This document shows, piece by piece, positions 7,963 through 16,421 of a stretch of DNA of 64,000 bases. Numbering within the stretch: position 1 is the first letter of the stretch; each line of letters starts with the position of its first letter. The translations under genes and the position numbers were made by a program. Origin of the DNA: Miltoncostaea sp963771025. GTDB taxonomy: Bacteria; Actinomycetota; Thermoleophilia; Miltoncostaeales; Miltoncostaeaceae. Below the pieces are notes generated by a model. The model worked only from the letters and a program-made list of their open reading frames with translations, ran no database searches and was not told the origin of the DNA. The stretch spans positions 612,812-676,811 of the forward strand of contig CAVYRL010000008.1 of assembly GCA_963771025.1 (NCBI GenBank), given 5' to 3'.

Positions 7963-9375
7963 CTACCGGTCCACGCAGGCGTAGCAGAGCTCGAAGCTCT
8001 TGTTGATGAGCGGGAAGTCGGGAAGGATCGCCCCGGTCGCCGCTCGGACGACGGCGGGCCAGTTGGCGTAGGAGGCCGTTCGCAGGTGGACACGGCGCAC
8101 CGTCTCCCCCGCGCGCTCCACGACGCAGAGCGCCTCACCGCGGGGGCCCTCGACGCGCCCGACGCCGTGCGCGCCGCCCGCGCCGGTCGACAGCGCGCCG
8201 GCCGGAAGGACCGGTCCGTCGAGGAGCTCGTCGAGGATCGCGAAGGTGTCCTCCAGCTCGGCGGCGCGCACGTGCAGGCGGGCCGCGACGTCACCGTCCG
8301 GGGCGTCCGGCGCCGCGGCGCGGAAGCCCGCGTACGCGAGCCGGGGACTCCGCTCGCGCGCGTCGCGCGTCACGCCGCTGGCCCGGGCGGCGGGCCCCCG
8401 GCTGCCGAGCCGTACCGCCTCGCCGCGCGCGAGCGTACCGACTCCCCGCGCGCGATCGCGCAGCGACGCATCGTGGTCCAGGTCGCGCCACGCCGCCATC
8501 GCGTCGCGCGCCAGATCGCGCAGCTCGACGCGCGCCTCGGCGGCGCTCGCGGACGACACGGTCAGCGGGCTCCCGCCGAGCGCGACGGTGTCGAACAGGA
8601 ACCGGTGCCCGGTGAGCGCAAGGTCGATCCGGTGCGCCCTCTCCGTGAGGGCGGCAAAGCCCATGGCGCCGGGCCCGAGCCCCACGCCCGCGCAGATCTG
8701 GCCGATGTCGTTGAGGTGGTTGTAGAGGCGCTCGAGTTCCAGCAGCAGCGTCCGGGCACGCCGCAGCGCCGGGGTGGGCCAGAGCCCCAGCGACTGCTCC
8801 GCCGCCTGGGCCGCGGCCACCGCGTTCGCGACCGCGCAGGCACCACAGGCGTGGCGCATGACCTCGACCATCTCGGCCAGGGTACGACCCTCGGCCAGGC
8901 GCTCGAGGCCGCGGTGCTTGTGGAAGAGCCGCGCGTCCAGATGCACGATCCGCTCACCGACCGTGTGGAAGCGGAAGTGACCGGACTCGATCACGCCGGC
9001 GTGCACCGGCCCCACGGCCACCTGATGTACATCGTCGCCCTCCACCGGCGTCGTCCAGGCGGCGAGGTCGGACGGGTGATGAACCAGCGGGCGCAGCGGC
9101 ACATGGCCCTCGAAGGCCACGCCGTGGAGGTCGTGGGCCTCACGCTCGTCCCACGCCAGATGGGGCAGGAGGTCGACGAGGGTCGTCGCGGGCCGCGTCC
9201 CGAGCGCGCATCGGACGATCAGGTCGCCGCCCGGGTCGGAGCAGACGTAGCGCACCTCCCGCGCACCCGGGGCGCCGGCCGCGAACAGGCCGTCCACCGT
9301 CCCCGAGCGGCCGAGAATCCCCTCGATCACATCGCGCAGATCCCGCGGGGACACCTCGAGCTCGTCCGGGATCAC
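7963..9375 (-). CDS. hyfG: [NiFe]-hydrogenase large subunit, HyfG/HycE type (NuoC-NuoD fusion)
   Basis: The 470-residue protein joins a NuoC-like N-terminal domain (to about residue 110, with AWDEREAHDLHGV) to a NuoD/large-subunit domain. The two CxxC pairs that bind the nickel-iron centre are kept: CGAC at 177-180 and CYAC at 464-467 in ELCYACVDR, which fits the group 4 C-terminal pattern. The His usual a few residues after the first pair appears as Asn (CGACAVAN). The chain ends at the C-terminal motif, so there is no processing tail of the HycE kind. Start GTG at 9375 overlaps the hyfF stop. A proton-pumping, H2-linked membrane complex is inferred. Confidence 0.88.
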   Translation of the reverse strand: MIPDELEVSPRDLRDVIEGILGRSGTVDGLFAAGAPGAREVRYVCSDPGGDLIVRCALGTRPATTLVDLLPHLAWDEREAHDLHGVAFEGHVPLRPLVHHPSDLAAWTTPVEGDDVHQVAVGPVHAGVIESGHFRFHTVGERIVHLDARLFHKHRGLERLAEGRTLAEMVEVMRHACGACAVANAVAAAQAAEQSLGLWPTPALRRARTLLLELERLYNHLNDIGQICAGVGLGPGAMGFAALTERAHRIDLALTGHRFLFDTVALGGSPLTVSSASAAEARVELRDLARDAMAAWRDLDHDASLRDRARGVGTLARGEAVRLGSRGPAARASGVTRDARERSPRLAYAGFRAAAPDAPDGDVAARLHVRAAELEDTFAILDELLDGPVLPAGALSTGAGGAHGVGRVEGPRGEALCVVERAGETVRRVHLRTASYANWPAVVRAATGAILPDFPLINKSFELCYACVDR

Positions 9376-10856
9376 GACAGCCCCCCGGCGAGCGTCTGCA
9401 CGAGCGTCGAGTCGGGCAGCCGCTGGGCGAACACGGCCAACGCCAGCAGCACCCCGACCGACGCGCAGGTGATGACGAAGATCGGCCGCGTTCCGCGCGG
9501 GCCGGTCGGACGCCGGCCCGACGGCCGGCCGCCGAGGCCCTCCACCAGCGTGTGAGCCATCCCCAGGAATCCCAGGCCGAGCAGCGCCGCCGCGATCACG
9601 ACCACCCACGTCAGGCCCGCCGCGGCGCCGCCCGCGAGCACGAGGATCTCGCTGACGAACAGCGGCGACGGGGGAAGGCCGGCGAGCGCGGCGAGGCTCA
9701 CGCCGACCGCTCCGGCGAGCCGGCGGTCGAGCGTGACCAGGCCGCGCGGCGGCCGGCGGGCGGCGGCGGGCTGATAGCGCAGGAGCGGCACCGCGGCCGA
9801 GAAGCCGAGCGACTTGGCCACTCCGTGCCCCGCGACATGGACCAGCGCTCCGGCGGTCGCGATCGGGTGGTCGATGCCGATCGCGAGGACGATGACGCCC
9901 ATGTGCTCGAGGCTGGAGTAGGCGAGCAGGCGCTTCCACGGCAGCGGCCGCCAGAGGAACGGCACCGCGATGGCCAGCGACGCGAGGCCGAAGGAGATGA
10001 AGACGATCTGGACGGTGTCCTCGCCCACCGCCGGCCCGAGCGCGAGCCCGAGGCGCCACGCGACCAGGGCGACGGTCGGCAGCAGCGACGCCGACAGCAG
10101 CGCGCTGACCGGCGGGGGCGCCTCGCTGTGCGCGTCGGGTAGCCAGTTGTGCACCGGCGCCCAGCCGCCTTTGGTGGCGAGACCCGCGACGATCAGGACG
10201 AACGCGGCCAGGACGGCCGTGTTCTGCAGGCCCGGCGCGCGGGCGGCGATCTGGTCCCAGTCGAGGTCGGTCGCCGCGCCGCCGTGCCGGATCTCCTGCA
10301 CGCAGAGGATCACGATGCCCAACAGGGCGAACGCGAGGCCGAGGCTGGTCAGGACCAGGTACTTCCATCCGGCCTCGATCGCGCTGCGCTTGCCGCTGAA
10401 GGCCACCAGCATGGCCGAGGCCGCGGTGGTCGCCTCCAGGAGGATCCAGGCGACACCCAGGTTGGCGACCAGCGGGATGGCGATCAGGACCGCCCAGAAC
10501 GGGAAGAGGGCGCCCCAGTAGAGCCGCCTCGAGCCGAGCGATCCGGCGCGCGAGCTCGGGTTGGCGCGCAGGTACGCCGGCGACATGGCGCAGGCGGCCA
10601 TGCCGACCACGGCGGTGGTCCCGAGGAAGACCGCGCCGAGCCCGTCGAGCTGCCACAGCGTCCCCGTGAGAGCCGGCTCGCCGGCGCGCGCGACGGCCAC
10701 GCCGGCGAGCGCGAGTGCGGGAAGGGCCGCCAGCACCCCGCCCCATCGCCCGACGCGGTCGATCACCGTCGCCGACGGCCCGAGCAGCGCCAGCACCGCC
10801 ACGATCAGCGGCGCGAGGGGCGCGGCCGGCACCAGGATCCTCGCCAGGTCAGTCAT
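9372..10856 (-). CDS. hyfF: Proton-pumping antiporter-like subunit HyfF
   Basis: A 494-residue membrane protein of the NuoL/M/N-MrpD family with about 13-14 hydrophobic segments. Family signatures include WILLEATTAAS (the membrane Glu) and the lysine/histidine segment GGWAPVHNWLPDAHSEAPPPVSALLS, plus LLAYSSLEHMGVI. In group 4 hydrogenases and formate hydrogenlyase this subunit is thought to move protons or cations. It overlaps hyfE (8 bases) upstream and hyfG (4 bases) downstream. Confidence 0.9.
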   Translation of the reverse strand: MTDLARILVPAAPLAPLIVAVLALLGPSATVIDRVGRWGGVLAALPALALAGVAVARAGEPALTGTLWQLDGLGAVFLGTTAVVGMAACAMSPAYLRANPSSRAGSLGSRRLYWGALFPFWAVLIAIPLVANLGVAWILLEATTAASAMLVAFSGKRSAIEAGWKYLVLTSLGLAFALLGIVILCVQEIRHGGAATDLDWDQIAARAPGLQNTAVLAAFVLIVAGLATKGGWAPVHNWLPDAHSEAPPPVSALLSASLLPTVALVAWRLGLALGPAVGEDTVQIVFISFGLASLAIAVPFLWRPLPWKRLLAYSSLEHMGVIVLAIGIDHPIATAGALVHVAGHGVAKSLGFSAAVPLLRYQPAAARRPPRGLVTLDRRLAGAVGVSLAALAGLPPSPLFVSEILVLAGGAAAGLTWVVVIAAALLGLGFLGMAHTLVEGLGGRPSGRRPTGPRGTRPIFVITCASVGVLLALAVFAQRLPDSTLVQTLAGGLS

Positions 10857-11466
10857 GGATACGACCCAGCACGGCGGTGTCGGTGGTGCCGAAGGCGCGC
10901 AGGATCCGGCCCTGGAAGACGGCGGCGACGGCGATCAGCAGGACGAGATCGAAGGCGACGCCCAATTCCACGACCAGGGGCAGCGCGCCGGGAGCCGAGA
11001 CCGCGGCGACCGCGACCCCGTTGTCCGCCACCAGGAAGGCGAGCACGGCGAACAGGGCGGGCCGGCGCAGCAGCACCAGGGCGAGGGAGATGGCGACGAG
11101 CGACACCGCGCCGTGCTCTGCCGCCGCGCTGTCCAGACCGAACTCCGGGACGAGCGCGCTCATCACGAGTGCGAGGACGAGGGTGGCGCAGAGCCTCAGC
11201 AGAGGACCCGGCGCGTCGTCGCGCGGTGGCGCCTCCCGCACGCGCGCGACGACGACCAGGGTGATCGTCGCCACCGCGGCGGCCCTCACCGTCAGCAGGA
11301 TCGCCGCGACCAGGAACTCCCCCGACCGGCCGGGCGTGACGGCGAGGGCGCCGATGCCGACGAGCAGCGTCTGGCCCACCACGAGAAGGGCGGCCGCCGA
11401 CGGACGCCGGACGGCCACGGCCGCGAACCCGAGCGCGACGAGCGCGACCAGCAGGGCGGCGTTCAC
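10849..11466 (-). CDS. hyfE: Hydrogenase membrane subunit HyfE
   Basis: The 205-residue protein has six or so membrane helices and ends with LVVELGVAFDLVLLIAVAAVFQGRI, similar to the HyfE family (a short membrane protein, related in part to NuoK/MrpC). The GTG start at 11466 overlaps the hyfC stop. Its position between the HyfC-like and HyfF-like genes matches the hyf order. No HyfD-like gene is present between hyfC and hyfE. Confidence 0.82.
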   Translation of the reverse strand: MNAALLVALVALGFAAVAVRRPSAAALLVVGQTLLVGIGALAVTPGRSGEFLVAAILLTVRAAAVATITLVVVARVREAPPRDDAPGPLLRLCATLVLALVMSALVPEFGLDSAAAEHGAVSLVAISLALVLLRRPALFAVLAFLVADNGVAVAAVSAPGALPLVVELGVAFDLVLLIAVAAVFQGRILRAFGTTDTAVLGRIHD

Positions 11467-12389
11467 AGATGGGCCCCCGCGGCGGCGCTCACCACGCCCA
11501 CCAGGGCGACGACGATCCCCGCGAACACCGTCGGCGGCACACGCAGGAGGCGCATCTTGGCCTGGAGGGTCTCCACCACGGCGACGATCATGACCAGCAG
11601 CGCCAGCGTGCCCGCGAGCACCAGCAGGCCCGCGACCAGGCCCCGGGGGTGGGGCAGGAAGAGACCCGCCGCCAGGACGAGGATCACCCAATGGCGGGCG
11701 GCGGACGCCCAGGTCAGCAGGGCCAGGTCGCGTCCGGCGTACTCGAGCAGCGGTCCTTCGTGGATCATGGTCAGCTCGAGGTGGGTGTCGGGGTTGTCGA
11801 ACGGCTGGCGGCCGGTCTCCAGCAGCACCACCAGGCCCATCGCGAGAAGGCCGCACCAGTGCGCCGGCGCGCCCCAGGTGTCGGTGCCGCCGGCCGCCCC
11901 CCACATCTCGCGCAGGTCGGTGCCGCCCGCCGGCATCGCCGCGAGCAGCACGACCAGCACGATGAGCGCCTCCCCGAGGATCGCGAACGTCAGGTCACGG
12001 GAGGCGCCCATCAACCCGAAGCCGCCCCCGGTGTCCCACGCCGACATCGCGATCGCCACGCGTGCCAGCGCCAGGAGGCCGACCACGAGCAGGGCGTCGT
12101 TGCCCGCCGGCCATCCGGTGCCCCAGGCCGCCACCGGCGCCACCAGGAGACAGACCGCCATCGTCGCCGCGATGACGATCGGCGCGTACCGGTAGACCGG
12201 ACCCGAGCCGACGGGGTCCACGCTGCCCCGTCCCCAGAGCCTGCGCAGCTCGCGGTAGGGCTGGAGGATCCCGGGCCCGCGGCGCCCCTGCAGACGGGCC
12301 TTGGTCGCCTGCATCCCGCCGGGCAGCAGAGGAGCGAGCCCGATTCCGGCGATCTGGAGGCCCATCGCCACGCCGTCGGCCGCGCTCAT
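11463..12389 (-). CDS. hyfC: Hydrogenase membrane subunit HyfC (NuoH-like)
   Basis: The 308-residue protein resembles NuoH/HycD/HyfC, the membrane subunit that docks the hydrophilic arm. Signatures are KARLQGRRGPGILQPYRELRRLW near the start and LLETGRQPFDNPDTHLELTMIHEGPLLEY, with conserved acidic residues. About eight membrane segments are visible. The ATG at 12389 overlaps the hyfB stop by four bases. Confidence 0.92.
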   Translation of the reverse strand: MSAADGVAMGLQIAGIGLAPLLPGGMQATKARLQGRRGPGILQPYRELRRLWGRGSVDPVGSGPVYRYAPIVIAATMAVCLLVAPVAAWGTGWPAGNDALLVVGLLALARVAIAMSAWDTGGGFGLMGASRDLTFAILGEALIVLVVLLAAMPAGGTDLREMWGAAGGTDTWGAPAHWCGLLAMGLVVLLETGRQPFDNPDTHLELTMIHEGPLLEYAGRDLALLTWASAARHWVILVLAAGLFLPHPRGLVAGLLVLAGTLALLVMIVAVVETLQAKMRLLRVPPTVFAGIVVALVGVVSAAAGAHL

Positions 12390-14290
12390 CCGAGCACCCC
12401 CAGGCGCACCAGCGCGAGCAGCACCAGCACGAGCGCGACCAGCGACGCGACGTACTGGCGCAGATTGCCCGACTGCAGGCGCCGCGCCACCGCGGCACCG
12501 GCCATCGCTCCGCGCAGCACCGGGGCGTAGACGCCCGAGTCGAACAGATGCGGCACGCCGCCGCGATGCCGGACCCCGTGGACCACGCCCTCCCGCGAGG
12601 TCACCGCCACCTCCCGCTCGGGGCGCAACAGGGTCTGGAAGGCGAGGTTGGCCGGCTTGGTGAACGCCGCCGAGGTCCACTCCAGCGCAGGATCGCCGTC
12701 CTGACCACAGTTCCAGACCGCCGTCGGCCGTGGCGCGCGCCGTCCGCGGACCGCCGCCAGCGCGGCCGCGGCGGCCGCCAGAGCGAGCCCGAGTCCGAGG
12801 GTCCCGAGGGACGTGCCAGGCGCCGCGATCCCCGCACCGATGTCGATGGCGCCCCCTCCCGGCGCCACGTCGGCGAGCCGGGGCAGCAGCAGGCCGGGAA
12901 CGAGGCCGAGCAGGACGCAGATCCCCGCGAGCGCCACGACGGGCGCCCGCATCGCGAGCGGCACCTCACGCGCGTCGCGATATGCCTCGCTGCGCGGCCG
13001 CCCCAGCAGCGCGAGCCCGATGAGCACGACGAAGCAGTAGGCCGCGGTCGCGGCCGTGGCGCCCAGAATCGCGGCCGCGACGGCGCCCGCCAGGGCGAGC
13101 CCGGCATTGCCGTCGCGACCCAGCTCGAGCAGGGCCTGGAAGGTCATCCACTCCGAGGCGAACAGCCCGAGCAACGGGACGCTCGCCATGGTCAGGGCCC
13201 CGACGAGAACCGCGGATCCCGTCCACGGCAGTCGCGTGAGCACGCCACCCATCCGGTCGAGGCGCAACCCGCCGGCCGCGCGATCCATCGATCCCGCGCC
13301 GAGGAACATCAGCCCCTTGGCGGCGGCGTGATTCAGGGCCTGCAGCAACGCTGCCGCGACCGCGACGGCCGCCCACGTCGCCTCCCCCTGCGACTGGAAC
13401 ACGGCGGCGGCGCCGAGGGCCAGGCAGATGATGCCCACGTTCTCGATCGTCGAGAAGGCCAGCAGCATCTTCAGGTCCCGCTGGAAGAGCGCGTAGGCGG
13501 CGCCGATCAACGCCGACACGGCGCCGAGCCCGAGCACCGCGATGCCCATCCAGAGCTCCGGCCCGCCCAGCCACTCCAGGAGCAGACGCGCGAGCCCGTA
13601 GAGCCCGATGTTCACCATGGCGCCCGACATCAGGGCGGAGATGTGGCTGGGGGCCAGCGGATGGGCGCGCGGCAGCCACGCGTGGAAGGGCACCAGGCCG
13701 GCCTTGGTGCCGAAGCCGACGATGCCCGCGACGGCGGCCGTGGCGAGGACCCCGGGGCCGATCCCCTCCCCGGCGCCCGAGCCGCCGAGCGCGCCGCCGC
13801 CGGCCAGCAGGATCATCGCCACCCACACGCCGGCGCCCCCGATGTGTGTGATCGCCAGGTACTCGAACACCGCGCGCCGCGCCGAGGACTCATCGCGCGC
13901 GATGAGGATCGCGGCGGCGGGGACCAGGGTCATCAACTCCCAGAACGCCAGGAAGGTCGTGACGTCGCGGGCGGTCAGCACGCCGACGAGGACGATCTGG
14001 AAGAGGCCCGTCAGCACCGCGAGCGCAACGGCGTGACGCCGGCCGCGCAGGTACCCGCTCGCGTAGACGGCCGCGGGCACACCCACGACGGCCACGATGA
14101 CGAGGAACGCCCCGGACAGCGGATCGACGCCGGCCTCGGATCGCAGTCCCGAGGTGAACGCCGAGCCGACGTCGCGGTCCAGGAACAGGCACAGCGCACC
14201 GCCGACGCCGATCAGGGTCGTTCCGGCTGCCTGGGCGGCGAGGGCGGGCGCGAGCCGCCGTGGCGCGAGCGCCAGCAGGGTTCCCGTCAC
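12386..14290 (-). CDS. hyfB: Proton-pumping antiporter-like subunit HyfB
   Basis: A 634-residue NuoL-type membrane protein with about 15 segments. Visible signatures are AFWELMTLVPAAAILIARDE, the channel segment KAGLVPFHAWLPRAHPLAPSHISALMSG, and LLAFSTIENVGII. It also has the hydrophilic C-terminal stretch (NCGQDGD, then an amphipathic helix) seen in HyfB/HycC. This is the first gene of the operon. The GTG at 14290 is the first usual start codon, but the preceding in-frame residues are also hydrophobic (LTLLAAIFVAGG), so an unusual start slightly upstream, such as CTG, is possible. Confidence 0.9.
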   Translation of the reverse strand: MTGTLLALAPRRLAPALAAQAAGTTLIGVGGALCLFLDRDVGSAFTSGLRSEAGVDPLSGAFLVIVAVVGVPAAVYASGYLRGRRHAVALAVLTGLFQIVLVGVLTARDVTTFLAFWELMTLVPAAAILIARDESSARRAVFEYLAITHIGGAGVWVAMILLAGGGALGGSGAGEGIGPGVLATAAVAGIVGFGTKAGLVPFHAWLPRAHPLAPSHISALMSGAMVNIGLYGLARLLLEWLGGPELWMGIAVLGLGAVSALIGAAYALFQRDLKMLLAFSTIENVGIICLALGAAAVFQSQGEATWAAVAVAAALLQALNHAAAKGLMFLGAGSMDRAAGGLRLDRMGGVLTRLPWTGSAVLVGALTMASVPLLGLFASEWMTFQALLELGRDGNAGLALAGAVAAAILGATAATAAYCFVVLIGLALLGRPRSEAYRDAREVPLAMRAPVVALAGICVLLGLVPGLLLPRLADVAPGGGAIDIGAGIAAPGTSLGTLGLGLALAAAAAALAAVRGRRAPRPTAVWNCGQDGDPALEWTSAAFTKPANLAFQTLLRPEREVAVTSREGVVHGVRHRGGVPHLFDSGVYAPVLRGAMAGAAVARRLQSGNLRQYVASLVALVLVLLALVRLGVLG

Positions 14291-14382
14291 CAGCAGCGCG
14301 CCGCCCGCGACGAATATCGCCGCCAGGAGGGTCAGGACATCGCCGCCCCGCCAACCGGGAGCCCACGGCCGGTGAGGCAGAT

Positions 14383-14413
14383 ATCTTCAAATATTCTAAT
14401 AAACAGAATGATA
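14383..14413. promoter_or_regulatory. Likely ArsR-type operator between hyf operon and regulator
   Basis: An AT-rich island in very GC-rich DNA contains the inverted repeat ATTCT-N7-AGAAT (14393-14409), flanked further out by TATC and GATA. It lies between hyfB (minus) and the ArsR-family gene (plus). Position and symmetry fit a site where this regulator controls itself and perhaps the hydrogenase operon. This is inferred. Confidence 0.55.
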
Positions 14414-14462
14414 GGATGACATGAGGCGCGCGCGCCCACAAGACCTCACCGAGGAGCCCCAC

Positions 14463-14870
14463 GTGACCTCCGCCCGGGATGAGCAATCCACCTCCGGCCG
14501 CTCGCCAGAGCCGATCTACGTGGCCAAGGCCGAATTCTTCCGCGTACTCGGACACCCCGCGCGGGTCCGCATCCTGGAGCTCCTGCGCGACGGCGAGATG
14601 AGCGTCGGAGAGCTGCAGGCCGCGCTCCACCTCGACTCCAGCGGAACCTCCCAGCATCTGGGCGTCCTGCGCCGGCAGGGGATCCTCGAGAGCCGACGCG
14701 AGGGCACCAGCGTCTTCTACCGGGCCCGGGATCCGCGGATCTTCCAGTTCCTCGAGGTCGCGCGCCAGATCCTGACGTCCTCTCTCGAGGCGACCCAGGC
14801 GCTCCTCACCGAGCTCGCGAGCGAGACCCCTCCGGCGAAACCCCGGGCGCGCCGGCCGACGACCCGCTGA
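14463..14870 (+). CDS. ArsR-family transcriptional regulator
   Basis: The protein (135 residues from the GTG at 14463; an ATG at 14421 is also in frame) is a winged helix-turn-helix of the ArsR family. FFRVLGHPARVRILELL and SSGTSQHLGVLRRQGILESRREGTSVFYR give the recognition and wing parts. No paired cysteines are seen, so classical metal binding is unlikely. The GTG was chosen for its GAGGAG ribosome site. It is divergent from hyfB across a probable operator, so control of the hydrogenase operon is plausible. The signal sensed is unknown. Confidence 0.88.
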   Translation: MTSARDEQSTSGRSPEPIYVAKAEFFRVLGHPARVRILELLRDGEMSVGELQAALHLDSSGTSQHLGVLRRQGILESRREGTSVFYRARDPRIFQFLEVARQILTSSLEATQALLTELASETPPAKPRARRPTTR

Positions 14871-14885
14871 CCCGGGCGGGGGCGC

Positions 14886-15857
14886 TCATCCGGTAGGACC
14901 GAAGGCCTGGCGGGCGACCTCGGGCCCGAGGTTGCGACCGCACAGCACCACGACGATCGGGCCGTCGGGCCGCGCGGAATCGGCCATCGCCCCGGCCAGC
15001 GCGACCGCGGCCGCGCCCTCCACGATCCAGCGATCGCTGTCGAGCAGGATCCGCATGGCCTCCAGGATCGCGGGCTCGCTCACCTCGACCGCGCGGTCGA
15101 TCACGCGGGCGGCCAGATCGACGGTGATCGCGCCGCGCTCGATGCCGCCCGCGGTGCCGTCGGAGACCGTCGGGTGCTCCACGACCTCGACGAAGCGGCC
15201 GGCCTCGATGCAGCGCAGGAGCGTCGGGGCGGCCGACGGCCAGCACCCGACGACCGCCGCGCCCGGCGCCGGACCAGCCAGGGCGGCGCCCATCCCGGAG
15301 AGGAGGCCCCCGCCCCCCACCGACGCGTACACGGCGGCCACGTCCGGGAGCTGCTCGAGGATCTCGAGGGCGACGGTCCCCTGTCCGCAGACGACCGCCG
15401 GGTCGTTGTAGGGCGACAGGTACGGCAGCCCGGTGCGCTGCGCGGTCGCGCGGGCGTGGCGCTCGGCGTCCGAGGAATCACCGAGCACCGTGACGATCGC
15501 GGCGCCGAGGGCCTCGAGCCCGCGTCGCTTGACCGGCTCGGTGCCCTGGGGGACGTGCACCTCGACCCGCACGCCCAGGAGCGCGCCGACGTGGGCGGCC
15601 GCCATCCCGTGATTGCCCGTCGAGGCGGTGATCACGCGCGCGTGCCCCTCGGCGTGCAGCAGCGTGAGAGCGTTGGCCGCGCCGCGCACCTTGAACGAGC
15701 CGGTCGGTTGCACGTGCTCGCACTTCAGGTGCACCGGGGTCCCGACGAGTCCGGACAGGACGGGACTGTGCTGCAGCGGCGTCGGCGCCAGCAGGCCTGC
15801 CACCCGTCCCGCGGCGGCGCCCACGCCGGCCGCGATCTCCGCGACGCCGAGCGTCAC
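14886..15857 (-). CDS. Threonine/serine dehydratase-like PLP enzyme
   Basis: The 323-residue protein is a fold type II PLP enzyme. The Schiff-base lysine lies in TGSFKVRGA, the substrate loop is STGNHGMA, and the glycine-rich phosphate loop is SVGGGGLLSGM. It lacks the C-terminal regulatory ACT domain of biosynthetic IlvA, so it resembles the catabolic threonine dehydratase or serine racemase group that deaminates Thr or Ser to 2-oxoacids. The GTG start at 15857 overlaps the stop of a 48-codon frame upstream. It converges on the ArsR gene at 14463-14870, 15 bases away. Confidence 0.9.
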   Translation of the reverse strand: MTLGVAEIAAGVGAAAGRVAGLLAPTPLQHSPVLSGLVGTPVHLKCEHVQPTGSFKVRGAANALTLLHAEGHARVITASTGNHGMAAAHVGALLGVRVEVHVPQGTEPVKRRGLEALGAAIVTVLGDSSDAERHARATAQRTGLPYLSPYNDPAVVCGQGTVALEILEQLPDVAAVYASVGGGGLLSGMGAALAGPAPGAAVVGCWPSAAPTLLRCIEAGRFVEVVEHPTVSDGTAGGIERGAITVDLAARVIDRAVEVSEPAILEAMRILLDSDRWIVEGAAAVALAGAMADSARPDGPIVVVLCGRNLGPEVARQAFGPTG

Positions 15858-16000
15858 AGGGGCAGCCGCTCTCTCGGACGCAGCAGAGCGTCGCGCCAGG
15901 CGACGGAGCGCGCGTGGCCGCCGGCCTCGTCGGCCGCACGCGCCGCGGCGGGCGGCACCAGGGGGTCGAGCGTGTCGTCCTTCCGAACCGGCTCGGTCAC
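15854..16000 (-). CDS. Possible 48-residue protein coupled to dehydratase
   Basis: A GTG-started frame of 48 codons ends in TGA overlapping the dehydratase GTG in the GTGA arrangement common in this genome. The peptide is mixed in composition (EPVRKDDTLDPLVPP then ending in LRPRERLPL), rather than the Arg/Pro-rich noise typical here. No family is recognised. It may be a small real protein or only a coupling leader. The ribosome site is weak. Confidence 0.4.
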   Translation of the reverse strand: MTEPVRKDDTLDPLVPPAAARAADEAGGHARSVAWRDALLRPRERLPL

Positions 16001-16074
16001 GGCATCACATCCGATCGGTCGGCGCCGGCCGCGCCGGGAGCGGGCTCATTCTCCTTCGCGTCGTGGCTTTACAT

Positions 16075-16090
16075 GTGACCTAATGGTCAC
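16075..16090. promoter_or_regulatory. Palindromic operator before ArsR-SRPBCC pair
   Basis: GTGACC-TAAT-GGTCAC is a perfect inverted repeat 14 bases before the ATG at 16104. Its position over the expected promoter suggests self-control by the ArsR protein encoded next. Confidence 0.55.
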
Positions 16091-16103
16091 CTATTGTGCC
16101 CGC

Positions 16104-16421
16104 ATGGATGACGACCTCGTGTTCAAGGCGCTCGCGGATCCGACGCGCCGGCTGTTGCTGGACCGGCTCCAGGAGCGGGACGGCCGCACGCTGACCGAGT
16201 TGGAGGCCGAGGTCGAGATGACGCGCTTCGGCGTGATGAAGCACCTGCGGGTCCTGGAGGGCGCGGGCCTGGTGGTCACGCGGCGATCGGGCCGGGAGAA
16301 GCTGCATTTCCTCAACCCCGTCCCGATCCGGCTCATCCACGACCGGTGGATCGACAAGTACACGGAGCGCCGGGTGTCCGCGCTGGCCGAGCTCAAGCAA
16401 TCACTGGAGGAGATGTCATGA
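16104..16421 (+). CDS. ArsR-family regulator of an SRPBCC protein
   Basis: The 105-residue winged helix protein contains FKALADPTRRLLLDRLQERDGRTLTEL and TRFGVMKHLRVLEGAGLVVTRRSGREKLHFLN. This is the ArsR subgroup that is usually co-transcribed with an activator-of-Hsp90-like (SRPBCC) protein, as here. No metal-site cysteines are present. It overlaps the following gene by four bases and has a palindrome just upstream. Confidence 0.9.
   Translation: MDDDLVFKALADPTRRLLLDRLQERDGRTLTELEAEVEMTRFGVMKHLRVLEGAGLVVTRRSGREKLHFLNPVPIRLIHDRWIDKYTERRVSALAELKQSLEEMS

Noticed and set aside
7111..9555. Long plus-strand frame (814 codons) opposite the hydrogenase genes
   Set aside because: Antisense to clear hydrogenase genes; peptide is His/Arg/Gly-rich without domains, as expected for frame shadows in GC-rich DNA.
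12548..14419. Long plus-strand frame opposite hyfB
   Set aside because: Mirrors the codon bias of hyfB; low-complexity composition and no motif.
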